Assembly: GCF_008107725.1 (NCBI RefSeq)
Contig: NZ_VIRN01000054.1
Coordinates: forward strand, 124,001-188,000
Direction of reading: 5' to 3'
Source: Marinobacter sp. BW6
Lineage (GTDB): Bacteria > Pseudomonadota > Gammaproteobacteria > Pseudomonadales > Oleiphilaceae
Length of the DNA stretch: 64,000 bases
Shown one piece after another: positions 17,958 through 26,652 of this stretch. The notes under the pieces were generated by a model that searched no databases, was not told the DNA's origin, and saw nothing but the letters and a program-made list of their open reading frames with translations. A program made the translations under genes and the position numbers. Each line of letters starts with the position of its first letter. The first letter of the stretch is position 1.

Positions 17958-19334
17958 CTAAAGTTCCTCAAGAGCCGTGAGCGCATCACTGAGCTTGGTT
18001 ACCGGAATCACCTTCATGCCCTCAATCGTCTTACGCGGGGCATTGGATTTTGGCACCAGGGCCCGGGTGAAACCGTGTTTGGCGGCTTCGTAAATTCGTT
18101 CCTGGCCGCTGGGTACCGGGCGAATCTCTCCGGAGAGGCCGACTTCGCCGAAGATCACCAGGTCTTGGGGAAGGGCGCGGTCGCGGAAGGAGGAAACAAT
18201 CGCGGCCAGCAACGCCAAATCGGCGCTGGTTTCGTTTACCTTCACGCCGCCGACCACGTTTACGAAGACATCCTGGTCGGACACGTGCATACCGCCATGA
18301 CGGTGTAAAACGGCGAGGAGCATGGCCAGCCGGTTCTGATCGAGGCCGACCGCGACCCGTCTCGGGTAACCGCCCTGAGCCATGTCCACCAGAGCCTGGA
18401 TTTCCACCAGCATGGGGCGGGTGCCTTCCCAGACGACCATCACCACGCTTCCCGGAGCCGCCTCTTCGCCGCGGTTCAGGAAGATTGCGCTGGGGTTCTT
18501 CACTTCCTTAAGACCCTGTTCCAGCATCGCGAAGACGCCCAGCTCATTGACCGCACCAAACCGGTTCTTGATGCCGCGCAGGGTTCGATAACGGCTGTCG
18601 CTGGAACCTTCCAGCAGGATTGAACAGTCGATCATGTGTTCCAGGACTTTCGGGCCCGCCAGGCTGCCGTCTTTGGTGACGTGGCCGACCAGGAACAGGA
18701 TGGTGCCGGTCTGCTTGGCGAAACGGGTCAGGTAGGCTGCGCTTTCCCGCACCTGGGAGACGCTGCCAGGTGCGGACTCGATATCCGCCATGTGCATCAC
18801 CTGAATACTGTCTACCACCAGAATTCGGGGTTTTTCCGCTTCGGCCACCTGCATGACTCGCTCGACACTGGTTTCGGACAGCATCTTCAGGTCTTGGGTC
18901 GGCAGGCCCAGACGTTTGGCGCGCATGGCAACCTGCTGAAGCGATTCCTCACCGGTGACATACAGTGCGGGGACGCTGGCTGCAAGATGGCAGACGGCCT
19001 GGAGCAGAAGCGTGCTTTTGCCCGCGCCCGGGTGGCCGCCCATCAGAACAGCCGACCCCTCGACGAGACCTCCGCCCAGAACCCGATCAAACTCCTGCAT
19101 GCCGGAGCTGATGCGTGGCTGCTCTGCCAGGCTGACGTCGTCCAGGCTCTGAACTTCGGATAGGCTGCCGGCGAATCCCTCAAAGCGGGCACCGCGGACG
19201 CCTTTGCTGTTGCTGCTGACGCCGCGGACTTCGCTGACGGTATTCCAGGCCTGGCACGCCGTGCACTGGCCCTGCCATTTGGAGTAGTCCGCACCACATT
19301 CGGTGCAGACAAAGGCGGTTTTGGGTTTGGCCAT
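17958..19334 (-). CDS. radA: DNA repair protein RadA
   Basis: RecA-related ATPase that promotes branch migration and processing of recombination intermediates. A zinc finger CTECGADYSKWQGQCTAC spans about residues 10-27. Walker A GGHPGAGKST lies near 98-107, the RadA-specific KNRFG motif near 253-257, and a Lon-protease-like C-terminal domain fills about 280-458 (SADLALLAAIVSSF). Length of 458 residues is typical. The ATG is preceded by GGAAGGTAGC. It converges on the PilZ gene, six bases apart, and is separated from ettA by a pair of REP-like palindromes. Confidence 0.97.
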   Translation of the reverse strand: MAKPKTAFVCTECGADYSKWQGQCTACQAWNTVSEVRGVSSNSKGVRGARFEGFAGSLSEVQSLDDVSLAEQPRISSGMQEFDRVLGGGLVEGSAVLMGGHPGAGKSTLLLQAVCHLAASVPALYVTGEESLQQVAMRAKRLGLPTQDLKMLSETSVERVMQVAEAEKPRILVVDSIQVMHMADIESAPGSVSQVRESAAYLTRFAKQTGTILFLVGHVTKDGSLAGPKVLEHMIDCSILLEGSSDSRYRTLRGIKNRFGAVNELGVFAMLEQGLKEVKNPSAIFLNRGEEAAPGSVVMVVWEGTRPMLVEIQALVDMAQGGYPRRVAVGLDQNRLAMLLAVLHRHGGMHVSDQDVFVNVVGGVKVNETSADLALLAAIVSSFRDRALPQDLVIFGEVGLSGEIRPVPSGQERIYEAAKHGFTRALVPKSNAPRKTIEGMKVIPVTKLSDALTALEEL

Positions 19335-19362
19335 GGGGTTGTTGCTACCTTCCGGGTTGGCT

Positions 19363-19459
19363 GTCGGATTACGGCTGCGCCTAATCCGACCTACGCGGGA
19401 TATATCTCAGTTCAGGGCAATACGTAGGTCGGATTAGGCCCGCAGGGCCGTAATCCGAC
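19363..19459. repeat. Inverted pair of REP-like palindromes between radA and ettA
   Basis: Two palindromes sharing GTCGGATTA...TAATCCGAC arms (19363-19390 and 19428-19459) lie in opposite orientation. Their inner flanks CCTACG and CGTAGG are also complementary, so the whole block can fold as one large cruciform around about 27 unpaired bases. The layout is like paired REP units (BIMEs). It sits upstream of radA and just after the ettA stop. Confidence 0.8.
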
Positions 19460-19467
19460 ACAGGGCC

Positions 19468-21129
19468 TTACGCAAGCTTCTTGTACTTCATGCGCTGGGG
19501 CTGCATGGCAGAGTCACCCTTGCGCTTCTTGAAGTCCTCATCGTACTCCGTGAAGTTGCCCTCAAAGTACACGACCTCGCCATCATCTTCGAATGCAAGG
19601 ATATGGCTGGCTACACGGTCGAGGAACCAGCGGTCGTGCGAGATAACCAGGGCGGAGCCCGGGAAGTTCAGCAGGGCTTCTTCCAGGGCGCGGAGGGTTT
19701 CCACGTCCAGATCGTTGGTTGGCTCATCCAGCAGCAGCACGTTGCCGCCCTGTTTCAGCAGTTTGGCCAGGTGCAGGCGGTTGCGCTCACCGCCGGACAG
19801 GTCGCCAACCCGTTTCTGCTGGTCGCTGCCCTTGAAGTTGAAGCGGCCCACGTAGGCTCGGGAGGGCGTCTCGTAGTTGCCAACCTTGATGATGTCATTG
19901 CCGTCGGAGAGTTCCTCCCAGACGGTTTTGCTGCCGTCCAGGTCGCGCATCTGGTCCACGTAGGCCAGTTCCACGGTTTCGCCGACGGTAATGTCACCGG
20001 AGTCAGGCTTGTCAAAACCTGCGATCATCTTGAACAGGGTGGATTTGCCGGCCCCGTTACCACCGATAATACCCACAATGGCGCCGGGCGGTACGCTGAA
20101 GGACACATCTTCATACAGCAGGCGGTCACCGAAGGACTTGCTGATGCCTTCCACCTCGATCACCTTGTTGCCAAGGCGTGGTCCGGGCGGAATGTAGAGC
20201 TCGTTGGTTTCGTTGCGCTTCTGGAATTCCTGTGAGCTCATCTCCTCAAAGCGGGCCAGACGGGCCTTGCTCTTGGACTGGCGGCCTTTGGCGTTACTGC
20301 GCACCCACTCCAGTTCCTGTTTGATGGCTTTCTGGTGAGAGGCTTCCTGTTTGGATTCCATCTCCAGGCGCTTTTCCTTGTTCTCCAGCCACTGGCTGTA
20401 GTTGCCTTCGAACGGAATGCCATGGCCGCGGTCCAGCTCCAGGATCCAGCCGGCGACATTATCGAGGAAGTACCGGTCGTGAGTGATGGCGACCACGGTG
20501 CCTTCGTAGTCGTGCAGGAATCGCTCCAGCCAGGCCACGGATTCGGCATCCAGATGGTTGGTAGGCTCGTCCAGCAGCAGCATGTCCGGGCCGGACAGCA
20601 GCAGGCGGCACAGGGCCACCCGGCGGCGTTCACCACCGGAAAGAACGCTGACTTTCTGATCCCAGGGTGGAAGGCGCAGTGCGTCCGCGGCAACTTCCAT
20701 CTTGCGTTCAATATCGTGGCCGTCGGTGGCCTGGATATAAGCCTCCAGTTCGCCCTGCTTCTTGGCCAGGGCGTCAAAGTCGGCATCCGGTTCGGCGTAG
20801 GCTGCGTACACCTGGTCCAATTCGGCCAGGGCGTCATGCACACCGGAAACCGACTCATCCACGATTTCCTTGACGGTTTTCTCTTCGTCCAGCTCCGGCT
20901 CCTGGGGCAGATAGCCTACGTTGATGCCGGGCTGCGGGCGGGCTTCACCGATGTAATCCTGATCCACGCCCGCCATAATGCGGAGCAGGGTGGATTTACC
21001 GGCACCGTTGAGGCCCAGAACGCCGATCTTGGCGCCTGGGAAGAAGCTCAATGAGATGTCTTTCAGTATCTCGCGCTTGGGCGGGACCACCTTGCCCACG
21101 CGGTTCATGGTGTAAACGTATTGGGCCAT
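19468..21129 (-). CDS. ettA: Energy-dependent translational throttle protein EttA
   Basis: ABC-F ATPase that binds the ribosomal E site and gates entry into the elongation cycle according to energy state. Two ABC domains are present: GLNGAGKST with LSGGERRRVAL and LLLDEPTNHLD in the first, GGNGAGKST with LSGGERNRLHL and LLLDEPTNDLD in the second. The interdomain linker is basic, and no membrane domain exists. The start AQYVYTMNRVGKVVPPKR is the family N terminus and gives 553 residues. The open frame extends 33 codons further upstream into the palindromic element and is not believed coding. Confidence 0.96.
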   Translation of the reverse strand: MAQYVYTMNRVGKVVPPKREILKDISLSFFPGAKIGVLGLNGAGKSTLLRIMAGVDQDYIGEARPQPGINVGYLPQEPELDEEKTVKEIVDESVSGVHDALAELDQVYAAYAEPDADFDALAKKQGELEAYIQATDGHDIERKMEVAADALRLPPWDQKVSVLSGGERRRVALCRLLLSGPDMLLLDEPTNHLDAESVAWLERFLHDYEGTVVAITHDRYFLDNVAGWILELDRGHGIPFEGNYSQWLENKEKRLEMESKQEASHQKAIKQELEWVRSNAKGRQSKSKARLARFEEMSSQEFQKRNETNELYIPPGPRLGNKVIEVEGISKSFGDRLLYEDVSFSVPPGAIVGIIGGNGAGKSTLFKMIAGFDKPDSGDITVGETVELAYVDQMRDLDGSKTVWEELSDGNDIIKVGNYETPSRAYVGRFNFKGSDQQKRVGDLSGGERNRLHLAKLLKQGGNVLLLDEPTNDLDVETLRALEEALLNFPGSALVISHDRWFLDRVASHILAFEDDGEVVYFEGNFTEYDEDFKKRKGDSAMQPQRMKYKKLA

Positions 21130-21183
21130 GTTGGCGTACACCTCTTGATATAACAGGTTCGTGAATTCGGAAACTGATGGCTC

Positions 21184-21287
21184 GGGCGGCGGGGCTGGCC
21201 TTCCTGGATACGCTGTAAATACGTCCATGTAAGCTCGACAAAATCATCCCTGATTTTGACGATCCCGGAAGGCCAGCCCCGCCGCCC
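21184..21287. repeat. Long palindromic element A, 21-bp perfect arms
   Basis: Perfect inverted repeats of 21 bp (GGGCGGCGGGGCTGGCCTTCC-type arms) flank a 62-base interior. The interior is asymmetric: one side carries, read on the minus strand, AGCTTACATGG followed by CGTATTTACAGCGTATCC; the other side has a hairpin of CAAAATCA and TGATTTTG with a TCCC loop. The first part recurs in element B near clpB, with unrelated arms. It sits between the divergent ettA and glyA genes. Confidence 0.85.
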
Positions 21288-21299
21288 TTGATCGGACTG

Positions 21300-21346
21300 A
21301 TTGCTATTGAACCGGTAAGGTATCGAAACCTACCTTTGATAGCAAT
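21300..21346. repeat. Hairpin upstream of glyA
   Basis: ATTGCTAT and ATAGCAAT form the base of a stem; GGTAAGGT and ACCTACC pair above it with a bulge. It adjoins element A and lies before the glyA promoter region. No T tract follows. Function unknown: an operator or remnant of another repeat are both possible. Confidence 0.45.
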
Positions 21347-21507
21347 TGAGCAGAAACCGGAGTTGGCCGCATGCCGGTATCTGCGGACGGTATAAAGGAT
21401 GATTTTTCACCCGTTTGTAAGATAGAATAGCGGCCCAATTTTTCAGGGAGCCTGCGGAGATCGCCAAAGCTCTCCGGGCCAGCCAAGCACACAGGGGCAG
21501 CGCATCC

Positions 21508-22761
21508 ATGTTTAATCGTGAAATGAAAATCGCCGGGTTTGACGACGAACTCTGGAACGCCATGCAGGCGGAAGAGAAGCGTCAGGAAGCTCACATCGAG
21601 CTGATCGCGTCGGAGAACTACACCAGCCCAAGGGTGATGGAAGCTCAGGGCAGCGTGCTGACCAACAAATATGCGGAAGGCTATCCTGGCAAGCGCTACT
21701 ACGGCGGCTGCGAGTTCGTGGATATTGCCGAAGATCTGGCGATTGAGCGTGCCAAGGAGCTGTTTGGTGCTGCTTATGCCAACGTCCAGCCGCATTCCGG
21801 CTCCCAGGCTAACTCCGCTGTGTTCATGGCACTGCTCAAGCCCGGTGATACCGTGCTCGGTATGAGCCTGGCGCATGGTGGTCACCTGACCCACGGTGCA
21901 AGCGTGAACTTTTCCGGCAAGATCTATCACGCCGTGCAGTATGGTCTGAACCCGGAAACCGGCCTGATTGATTACGACGAAGTGGAAGCCCTGGCGGTTG
22001 AGCACAAGCCGAAGATGATCATTGCCGGCTTCTCCGCTTATTCCCAGGAGCTGGATTTCGCCCGCTTCCGCGAGATTGCCGACAAGGTTGGTGCCTACCT
22101 GTTTGTGGATATGGCTCATGTGGCTGGCCTCGTTGCTGCCGGCGTCTACCCGGATCCGGTTCCTCATGCTCACGTGATCGCAACCACCACCCACAAGACC
22201 CTGCGCGGTCCCCGTGGTGGCCTGATCCTGGCCTGTGACGACGCCGACCTGCAAAAGAAACTGAACTCTGCCGTCTTCCCCGGCGGCCAGGGCGGCCCGT
22301 TGATGCACGTGATAGCCGCCAAGGCTGTGTGTTTCAAGGAAGCCATGAGTGACGAGTTCAAGACCTACCAGCAGCAGGTTGTGAAGAACGCCTCTGCCAT
22401 GGCTCAGGTGTTCGTTGACCGTGGTTATGACGTGGTTTCCGGTGGCACCAAGAACCACCTGTTCCTGGTCAGCCTCATCAAACAGGACATAACCGGTAAA
22501 GATGCGGATGCGGCACTGGGCCGTGCCCACATCACCGTGAACAAGAACGCGGTTCCCAATGATCCCCGGTCTCCGTTCGTTACTTCCGGTCTTCGTATTG
22601 GTACCCCGGCGATCACCACACGCGGTTTCGGCGAATCCGAGTGTCGTGACCTGGCCGGCTGGATCTGCGATATCCTCGATAACCTGGACGATGACGCGGT
22701 CAACAGCCGGGTTCGTGAGCAGGTGAGTGCGCTCTGCGCCCGTTTCCCTGTCTACGGCTAA
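21508..22761 (+). CDS. glyA: Serine hydroxymethyltransferase
   Basis: PLP enzyme that interconverts serine plus tetrahydrofolate and glycine plus methylenetetrahydrofolate, the main one-carbon source. Visible family blocks are [13 protein letters not shown] (about 29-41), [20 protein letters not shown] (about 52-71), and the PLP lysine in the [13 protein letters not shown] segment (about residues 225-237). 417 residues is the standard length. AGGGG lies nine bases before the ATG. It stands at the head of a folate/riboflavin-related stretch but has its own leader. Confidence 0.98.
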   Translation: MFNREMKIAGFDDELWNAMQAEEKRQEAHIELIASENYTSPRVMEAQGSVLTNKYAEGYPGKRYYGGCEFVDIAEDLAIERAKELFGAAYANVQPHSGSQANSAVFMALLKPGDTVLGMSLAHGGHLTHGASVNFSGKIYHAVQYGLNPETGLIDYDEVEALAVEHKPKMIIAGFSAYSQELDFARFREIADKVGAYLFVDMAHVAGLVAAGVYPDPVPHAHVIATTTHKTLRGPRGGLILACDDADLQKKLNSAVFPGGQGGPLMHVIAAKAVCFKEAMSDEFKTYQQQVVKNASAMAQVFVDRGYDVVSGGTKNHLFLVSLIKQDITGKDADAALGRAHITVNKNAVPNDPRSPFVTSGLRIGTPAITTRGFGESECRDLAGWICDILDNLDDDAVNSRVREQVSALCARFPVYG

Positions 22762-22792
22762 TCGTTTTATAGCTAGACTACAGGCATGACCC

Positions 22793-22816
22793 GCCGGGCC
22801 GATCAGTTGGCCCGGC
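22793..22816 (+). terminator. Possible weak terminator or leader hairpin between glyA and nrdR
   Basis: Perfect 8-bp stem GCCGGGCC / GGCCCGGC with an 8-base loop, followed by TTCCTCCTC rather than a clean T tract. It may attenuate glyA read-through into nrdR. Confidence 0.4.
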
Positions 22817-22838
22817 TTCCTCCTCGGAGTTCCTGACT

Positions 22839-23357
22839 ATGCATTGTCCCTTCTGTGGTGAAGCAGATACCAAGGTGATTGACTCCCGGCTTGTGGCCGA
22901 GGGTGATCAGGTGCGTCGCCGCAGGGAATGCCTGTCCTGTCGGGAAAGGTTCACGACCTTCGAATCTGCCGAGCTGGTGATGCCGCGGGTGGTCAAGCAG
23001 GATGGTACCCGGCAGCCGTTTGATGAAGAAAAGCTGCGTGCGGGGCTGATGAAAGCGCTGGAAAAGCGGCCGGTGAGCATCGAGCAGATTGATGCGGCCC
23101 TGAACCGGATCAAATACCGTTTGCGGGCGACCGGCGAGCGGGAAGTGAAATCCATGCAACTGGGCGAGGAGGTAATGACCGAGTTGCGTCAGTTGGACAA
23201 GGTTGCCTATGTCCGCTTCGCTTCGGTGTATCGCAGCTTCCAGGATATTAACGAATTCAAGGAAGAGATTGAGAGGTTGTCGGCCAGCAACGGTGAGGCG
23301 GCTGTGGATGTCGCTAAAGCGCTGGCGGATAACCACGCCCCGAAAGGAAAGGCATGA
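22839..23357 (+). CDS. nrdR: Transcriptional repressor NrdR
   Basis: Represses ribonucleotide reductase genes according to the ATP/dATP balance. The zinc ribbon is [15 protein letters not shown] with [12 protein letters not shown] (residues 3-6 and about 31-34 hold the four cysteines). The ATP-cone follows at about residues 46-140. Length of 172 residues is slightly above the usual 150-160. Its 3' end overlaps ribD by four bases, the nrdR-ribD coupling common in proteobacteria. No ribonucleotide reductase gene is in the window. Confidence 0.97.
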   Translation: MHCPFCGEADTKVIDSRLVAEGDQVRRRRECLSCRERFTTFESAELVMPRVVKQDGTRQPFDEEKLRAGLMKALEKRPVSIEQIDAALNRIKYRLRATGEREVKSMQLGEEVMTELRQLDKVAYVRFASVYRSFQDINEFKEEIERLSASNGEAAVDVAKALADNHAPKGKA

Positions 23358-24469
23358 TCGAGAACCGCGACAGGGCCATGATGGCGCGGGCTGTCCAGCT
23401 TGCCTGGCGCGGTCGGTACTCTACTCATCCTAATCCCCGGGTTGGCTGTGTTATAGCCCGGGGAGATCTGGTGCTCGGTGAAGGCTGGCATGAACGCGCC
23501 GGAGAGGCACACGCGGAGATCCGTGCCCTGAGTCAGGCCGGTCCCGATGCCCGGGGCGCGACAGCGTACGTAACACTGGAGCCGTGCAGCCACTTCGGTC
23601 GTACGCCACCCTGTGCCAGAGCACTGATTGATGCCGGTATCGCCCATGTGTATGCCGCGACCAAGGATCCGAATCCCTCGGTGTCTGGTCGCGGGCTGGA
23701 TATGCTTAGGGAAGCGGGTGTCCGGGTTACCGAGGGCTTGCTGGCGGAAGAAGCTATTCGACTGAATCCGGGTTTCATGAAGCGCATGAACACCGGTCGG
23801 CCCTGGGTGAGGCTTAAGATGGCTGCAAGCCTTGATGGTCGCACCGCCATGGCCTCCGGCGAAAGCCAGTGGATAACCGGTGCAGAGGCCCGTCGGGATG
23901 TTCAGCGCCTGAGAGCGATCAGTGACGCCATCCTGACCGGTGTTGGCACGGTGCTCGCAGATGACCCGTCATTGACGGTCCGTCGCGAGGAGCTGGGCGA
24001 TATCAGTGACGCGACGGAGCCGTCCAGGCAGCCTCTACGGGTGATCGCCGACCGGGATGCGCGCACGCCGTCTTTGGCGAAGATCCTGCAGGGCGGCAAC
24101 GTGCAGGTGTTCTGTGCTTCATCAACCCTGGCGACAGCGCCGGCCCAGGATCTGGCTGCGCTTGGCATCAGCCTTACTGGCGTCGCCTGGAAGGATAACG
24201 GCATTGATCTGGCCGAACTGCTGGATTCGCTGGGCGAGCTCGGGATCAATGAGCTGCTGGTTGAGGCGGGCCCCACGTTGGCCGGCACCTTTATCAGCGA
24301 AAATCTGGTCGATGAACTCTGGCTCTATCAGGCGCCGGTTTTCCTCGGCAGCACGGGGCGTCCGACCGCACACCTGCCGCTGGACACCATGGCAGATAAA
24401 GTACAATGGAACGTGCTGGACCGACGTCAGGTAGGTGAGGATCAGCGTCTGATTCTTGCCCGCCGGTAA
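23354..24469 (+). CDS. ribD: Bifunctional riboflavin deaminase/reductase RibD
   Basis: Deaminates the pyrimidine from GTP cyclohydrolase II and then reduces its ribosyl side chain. The zinc deaminase motifs are HAE within [10 protein letters not shown] and PCxH...C within [13 protein letters not shown], in the first 145 residues. The reductase domain (about 150-365) contains [22 protein letters not shown] and the NADPH-binding [15 protein letters not shown]. 371 residues is usual. The ATG lies within the end of nrdR. No FMN riboswitch-like leader precedes it, as expected inside an operon. Confidence 0.97.
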   Translation: MIENRDRAMMARAVQLAWRGRYSTHPNPRVGCVIARGDLVLGEGWHERAGEAHAEIRALSQAGPDARGATAYVTLEPCSHFGRTPPCARALIDAGIAHVYAATKDPNPSVSGRGLDMLREAGVRVTEGLLAEEAIRLNPGFMKRMNTGRPWVRLKMAASLDGRTAMASGESQWITGAEARRDVQRLRAISDAILTGVGTVLADDPSLTVRREELGDISDATEPSRQPLRVIADRDARTPSLAKILQGGNVQVFCASSTLATAPAQDLAALGISLTGVAWKDNGIDLAELLDSLGELGINELLVEAGPTLAGTFISENLVDELWLYQAPVFLGSTGRPTAHLPLDTMADKVQWNVLDRRQVGEDQRLILARR

Positions 24470-24533
24470 TCCATAAACTCAGGCTGTTCCGGAAGCCAAC
24501 AATCGCCGGAACGCCGCAAGGGTGCAAAACCAT

Positions 24534-25649
24534 ATGGCACTGAACAGCATTGAAGACATCATTGAAGATATCCGTCAGGGCAAGATGGTCATACTGATGG
24601 ATGACGAGGATCGCGAGAATGAAGGCGATCTCGTGATGGCTGCTGAGCATTGCACGGCCGAAGCCATCAACTTCATGGCCCGGTTTGGTCGTGGCCTGAT
24701 CTGCATGCCCATGACCCGGGACCGCTGTGAGCAGCTGGGACTGCCGCTGATGGTTCAGCAGAACGCCTCCGGCTTCGGGACCAAGTTTACCCTCTCCATT
24801 GAGGCCGCTGTGGGCGTAACTACAGGCATCTCGGCCGCAGACCGAGCCCGTACGGTTCAGGCGGCGGTAGCCCGCAATGCCAAGGCCAGTGATTTGGTCC
24901 AGCCCGGCCATATTTTCCCGTTGATGTCTGATCCGGGGGGTGTATTGAGCCGCGCGGGGCACACCGAAGCATCCTGTGATCTTGCGGCACTGGCCGGTTG
25001 CGAGCCGGCAGGTGTGATCTGCGAGATCATGAATGACGACGGCTCAATGGCCCGTCGTGAAGATCTGGAGCGGTTCGCCGAAGAGCATGACCTCAAGATC
25101 GGCACCATTGCCGATCTGATTCACTACCGCACCATGAACGAGCGCACCGTTGAGTGTGTGGAAGAGAACGACCTGGACACCGAATATGGCGTGTTCAAGC
25201 TTCGGACCTATCGTGACAACATCCAGGGAGCGACTCACCTGGCCATGTTGATGGGGGATATTTCCCCCGACGAGCCCGTCTTTGTGCGTGTCCACATAAC
25301 CGATACCCTTCGGGACCTTCTGGGAGCCCGCCGCAAGGACTCCCGAAGCTGGCCTCTGCATCATGCTCTGGAAAAAGTGGCGGAGGAAGGCAAGGGTGTG
25401 GTTGTCCTGCTGAACAGTGCCGAGGACAGCTACAACCTGGAAGACCGGATCCAGGAATTCTTCGACCAGGGTAAAGGCTCCTCTGGCAAGGGCAGTTCCG
25501 GCGTTTACTTCACCGTAGGCACTGGTTCCCAGATTCTCCGGGATATTGGTGTTGGCAAAATGCGCCTGTTGAGCCCGCCGATTAAATTCTCGGCTATTTC
25601 CGGTTTTGATCTGGAAGTTGTTGAATACGTTCCCTATACCCCTGAATGA
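24534..25649 (+). CDS. ribBX: DHBP synthase with degenerate GTP cyclohydrolase II domain (RibBX type)
   Basis: The N-terminal half (about 1-200) is 3,4-dihydroxy-2-butanone 4-phosphate synthase, with [12 protein letters not shown] and the [22 protein letters not shown] block intact. The C-terminal half aligns in general shape with GTP cyclohydrolase II, but the stretch [23 protein letters not shown] lacks the three zinc-binding cysteines that active RibA has after VRVHSE. This matches RibBX, a variant described in Proteobacteria as lacking cyclohydrolase activity. ATG chosen because [16 protein letters not shown] is the family start; a GTG twelve bases upstream is in frame. Confidence 0.9.
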   Translation: MALNSIEDIIEDIRQGKMVILMDDEDRENEGDLVMAAEHCTAEAINFMARFGRGLICMPMTRDRCEQLGLPLMVQQNASGFGTKFTLSIEAAVGVTTGISAADRARTVQAAVARNAKASDLVQPGHIFPLMSDPGGVLSRAGHTEASCDLAALAGCEPAGVICEIMNDDGSMARREDLERFAEEHDLKIGTIADLIHYRTMNERTVECVEENDLDTEYGVFKLRTYRDNIQGATHLAMLMGDISPDEPVFVRVHITDTLRDLLGARRKDSRSWPLHHALEKVAEEGKGVVVLLNSAEDSYNLEDRIQEFFDQGKGSSGKGSSGVYFTVGTGSQILRDIGVGKMRLLSPPIKFSAISGFDLEVVEYVPYTPE

Positions 25650-25696
25650 TAAACCCGGTCGCGGCCCCGACGCCGCGACACGTGAAGGAGCCATCG

Positions 25697-26173
25697 ATGG
25701 CAGATATCAGAGTAATTGAAGGTGATTTTACCGAGTGCAGCGGGCGTTATGCGCTCGTAGTCGGTCGTTTTAACGGTTTTGTTGTCGAGAGTCTGGTTGA
25801 AGGCGCGCTGGACACACTGCGCCGGCATGGTATTTCCGATGACGACGTCACCATCGTTCGCGTACCTGGGGCCTATGAAATGCCTCTGGCCGTTAAGCGC
25901 GTTGCAGAAACCGGTGAGTACGATGCGATTATTGCCCTGGGGGCTGTCATCCGTGGCGGTACACCCCACTTCGAATACGTTGCCGGCGAGGCCTCCAGTG
26001 GCCTTGGCGCGGTCAGCCTTGATACCGACGTGCCGGTGACGTTCGGTGTGCTGACGGTGGATTCCATCGAACAGGCCATCGAGCGTTCAGGCACCAAGGC
26101 TGGAAACAAGGGCGCGGAAGCGGCGATAACCGCCCTTGAAATGGTCAGCCTGTTCAAGAAGCTGGGTGAGTAA
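25697..26173 (+). CDS. ribH: 6,7-dimethyl-8-ribityllumazine synthase
   Basis: Condenses the RibD-derived pyrimidine with 3,4-dihydroxy-2-butanone 4-phosphate to give lumazine. Visible family elements are [47 protein letters not shown] and [17 protein letters not shown]. 158 residues is normal. The ATG follows AAGGAG by eight bases, which fixes the start. The stop overlaps nusB by one base, so ribH and nusB are coupled, as in many proteobacteria. Confidence 0.97.
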   Translation: MADIRVIEGDFTECSGRYALVVGRFNGFVVESLVEGALDTLRRHGISDDDVTIVRVPGAYEMPLAVKRVAETGEYDAIIALGAVIRGGTPHFEYVAGEASSGLGAVSLDTDVPVTFGVLTVDSIEQAIERSGTKAGNKGAEAAITALEMVSLFKKLGE

Positions 26174-26649
26174 TGAGCGAAACTGAAGGTACATCACCGC
26201 AGCCGGCCCCGTCCGGCCAACCCAAAGCCGGTGATCGACGCCGTGCCAGGGCCCTGGCGATGCAAGGGCTTTATCAGCGGCATTTCAGCAAGACGGCGAT
26301 TTCTGACATCGAAGCCGAGTTCATGGTCGACAACGACATGAGCAAGGTCGACCTGCTGTATTTCCGGGATCTGCTCCGTGGCGTACATCGCGAGCAGGGC
26401 GAGCTGGACAAGCTGATCGAGCCGTTTCTGGATCGGCCTATTAACGAGGTTGACCCTGTGGAACTGGCCATTGTCCGACTTGGGGCCTATGAACTGAAGC
26501 ATCGGCTTGATGTGCCCTACAAGGTGGTCATCAACGAAGGCATTGAAATGGCCAAACGCTTCGGTGGCACCGAGGGTCATAAATTCGTCAACAGCATCCT
26601 CGACAAGCTGAGCGGCCGACTCCGGCTTGCCGAGACCCGCGCCCGTTAG
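26173..26649 (+). CDS. nusB: Transcription antitermination protein NusB
   Basis: RNA-binding component of the rRNA antitermination complex, which pairs with NusE/S10 on boxA. The all-helical NusB domain covers about residues 20-155: RRRARALAMQGLYQ at the start, then PVELAIVRLGAYEL and VVINEGIEMAKRFGG, and NSILDKL near the end. A short Pro/Gly-rich N-terminal tail precedes it. 158 residues. Placed between ribH and thiL in an apparent operon with one-base and three-base junctions. Confidence 0.97.
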   Translation: MSETEGTSPQPAPSGQPKAGDRRRARALAMQGLYQRHFSKTAISDIEAEFMVDNDMSKVDLLYFRDLLRGVHREQGELDKLIEPFLDRPINEVDPVELAIVRLGAYELKHRLDVPYKVVINEGIEMAKRFGGTEGHKFVNSILDKLSGRLRLAETRAR

Positions 26650-26652
26650 CCG

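Larger units (their letters stand above)
21130..21507. other. Divergent ettA-glyA intergenic region
   Basis: This 378-base gap holds a long palindromic element and a second hairpin, then the glyA leader. In the leader, a TAGAAT hexamer (21423-21428) is a fair -10 box, but no good -35 is placed 17 bases upstream. A small stem CGGAGA...TCTCCG lies nearer the glyA start. No glycine riboswitch pattern was recognised. Confidence 0.6.

Noticed and set aside
21388-21507. Glycine riboswitch in the glyA leader
   Set aside because: Small GC hairpins are present but the conserved glycine-riboswitch core could not be found.
21304-22530. 408-residue minus-strand frame opposite glyA
   Set aside because: Shadow frame; glyA motifs are complete on the plus strand.
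24470-24533. FMN riboswitch before ribBX
   Set aside because: The gap is too short and lacks the conserved FMN element.
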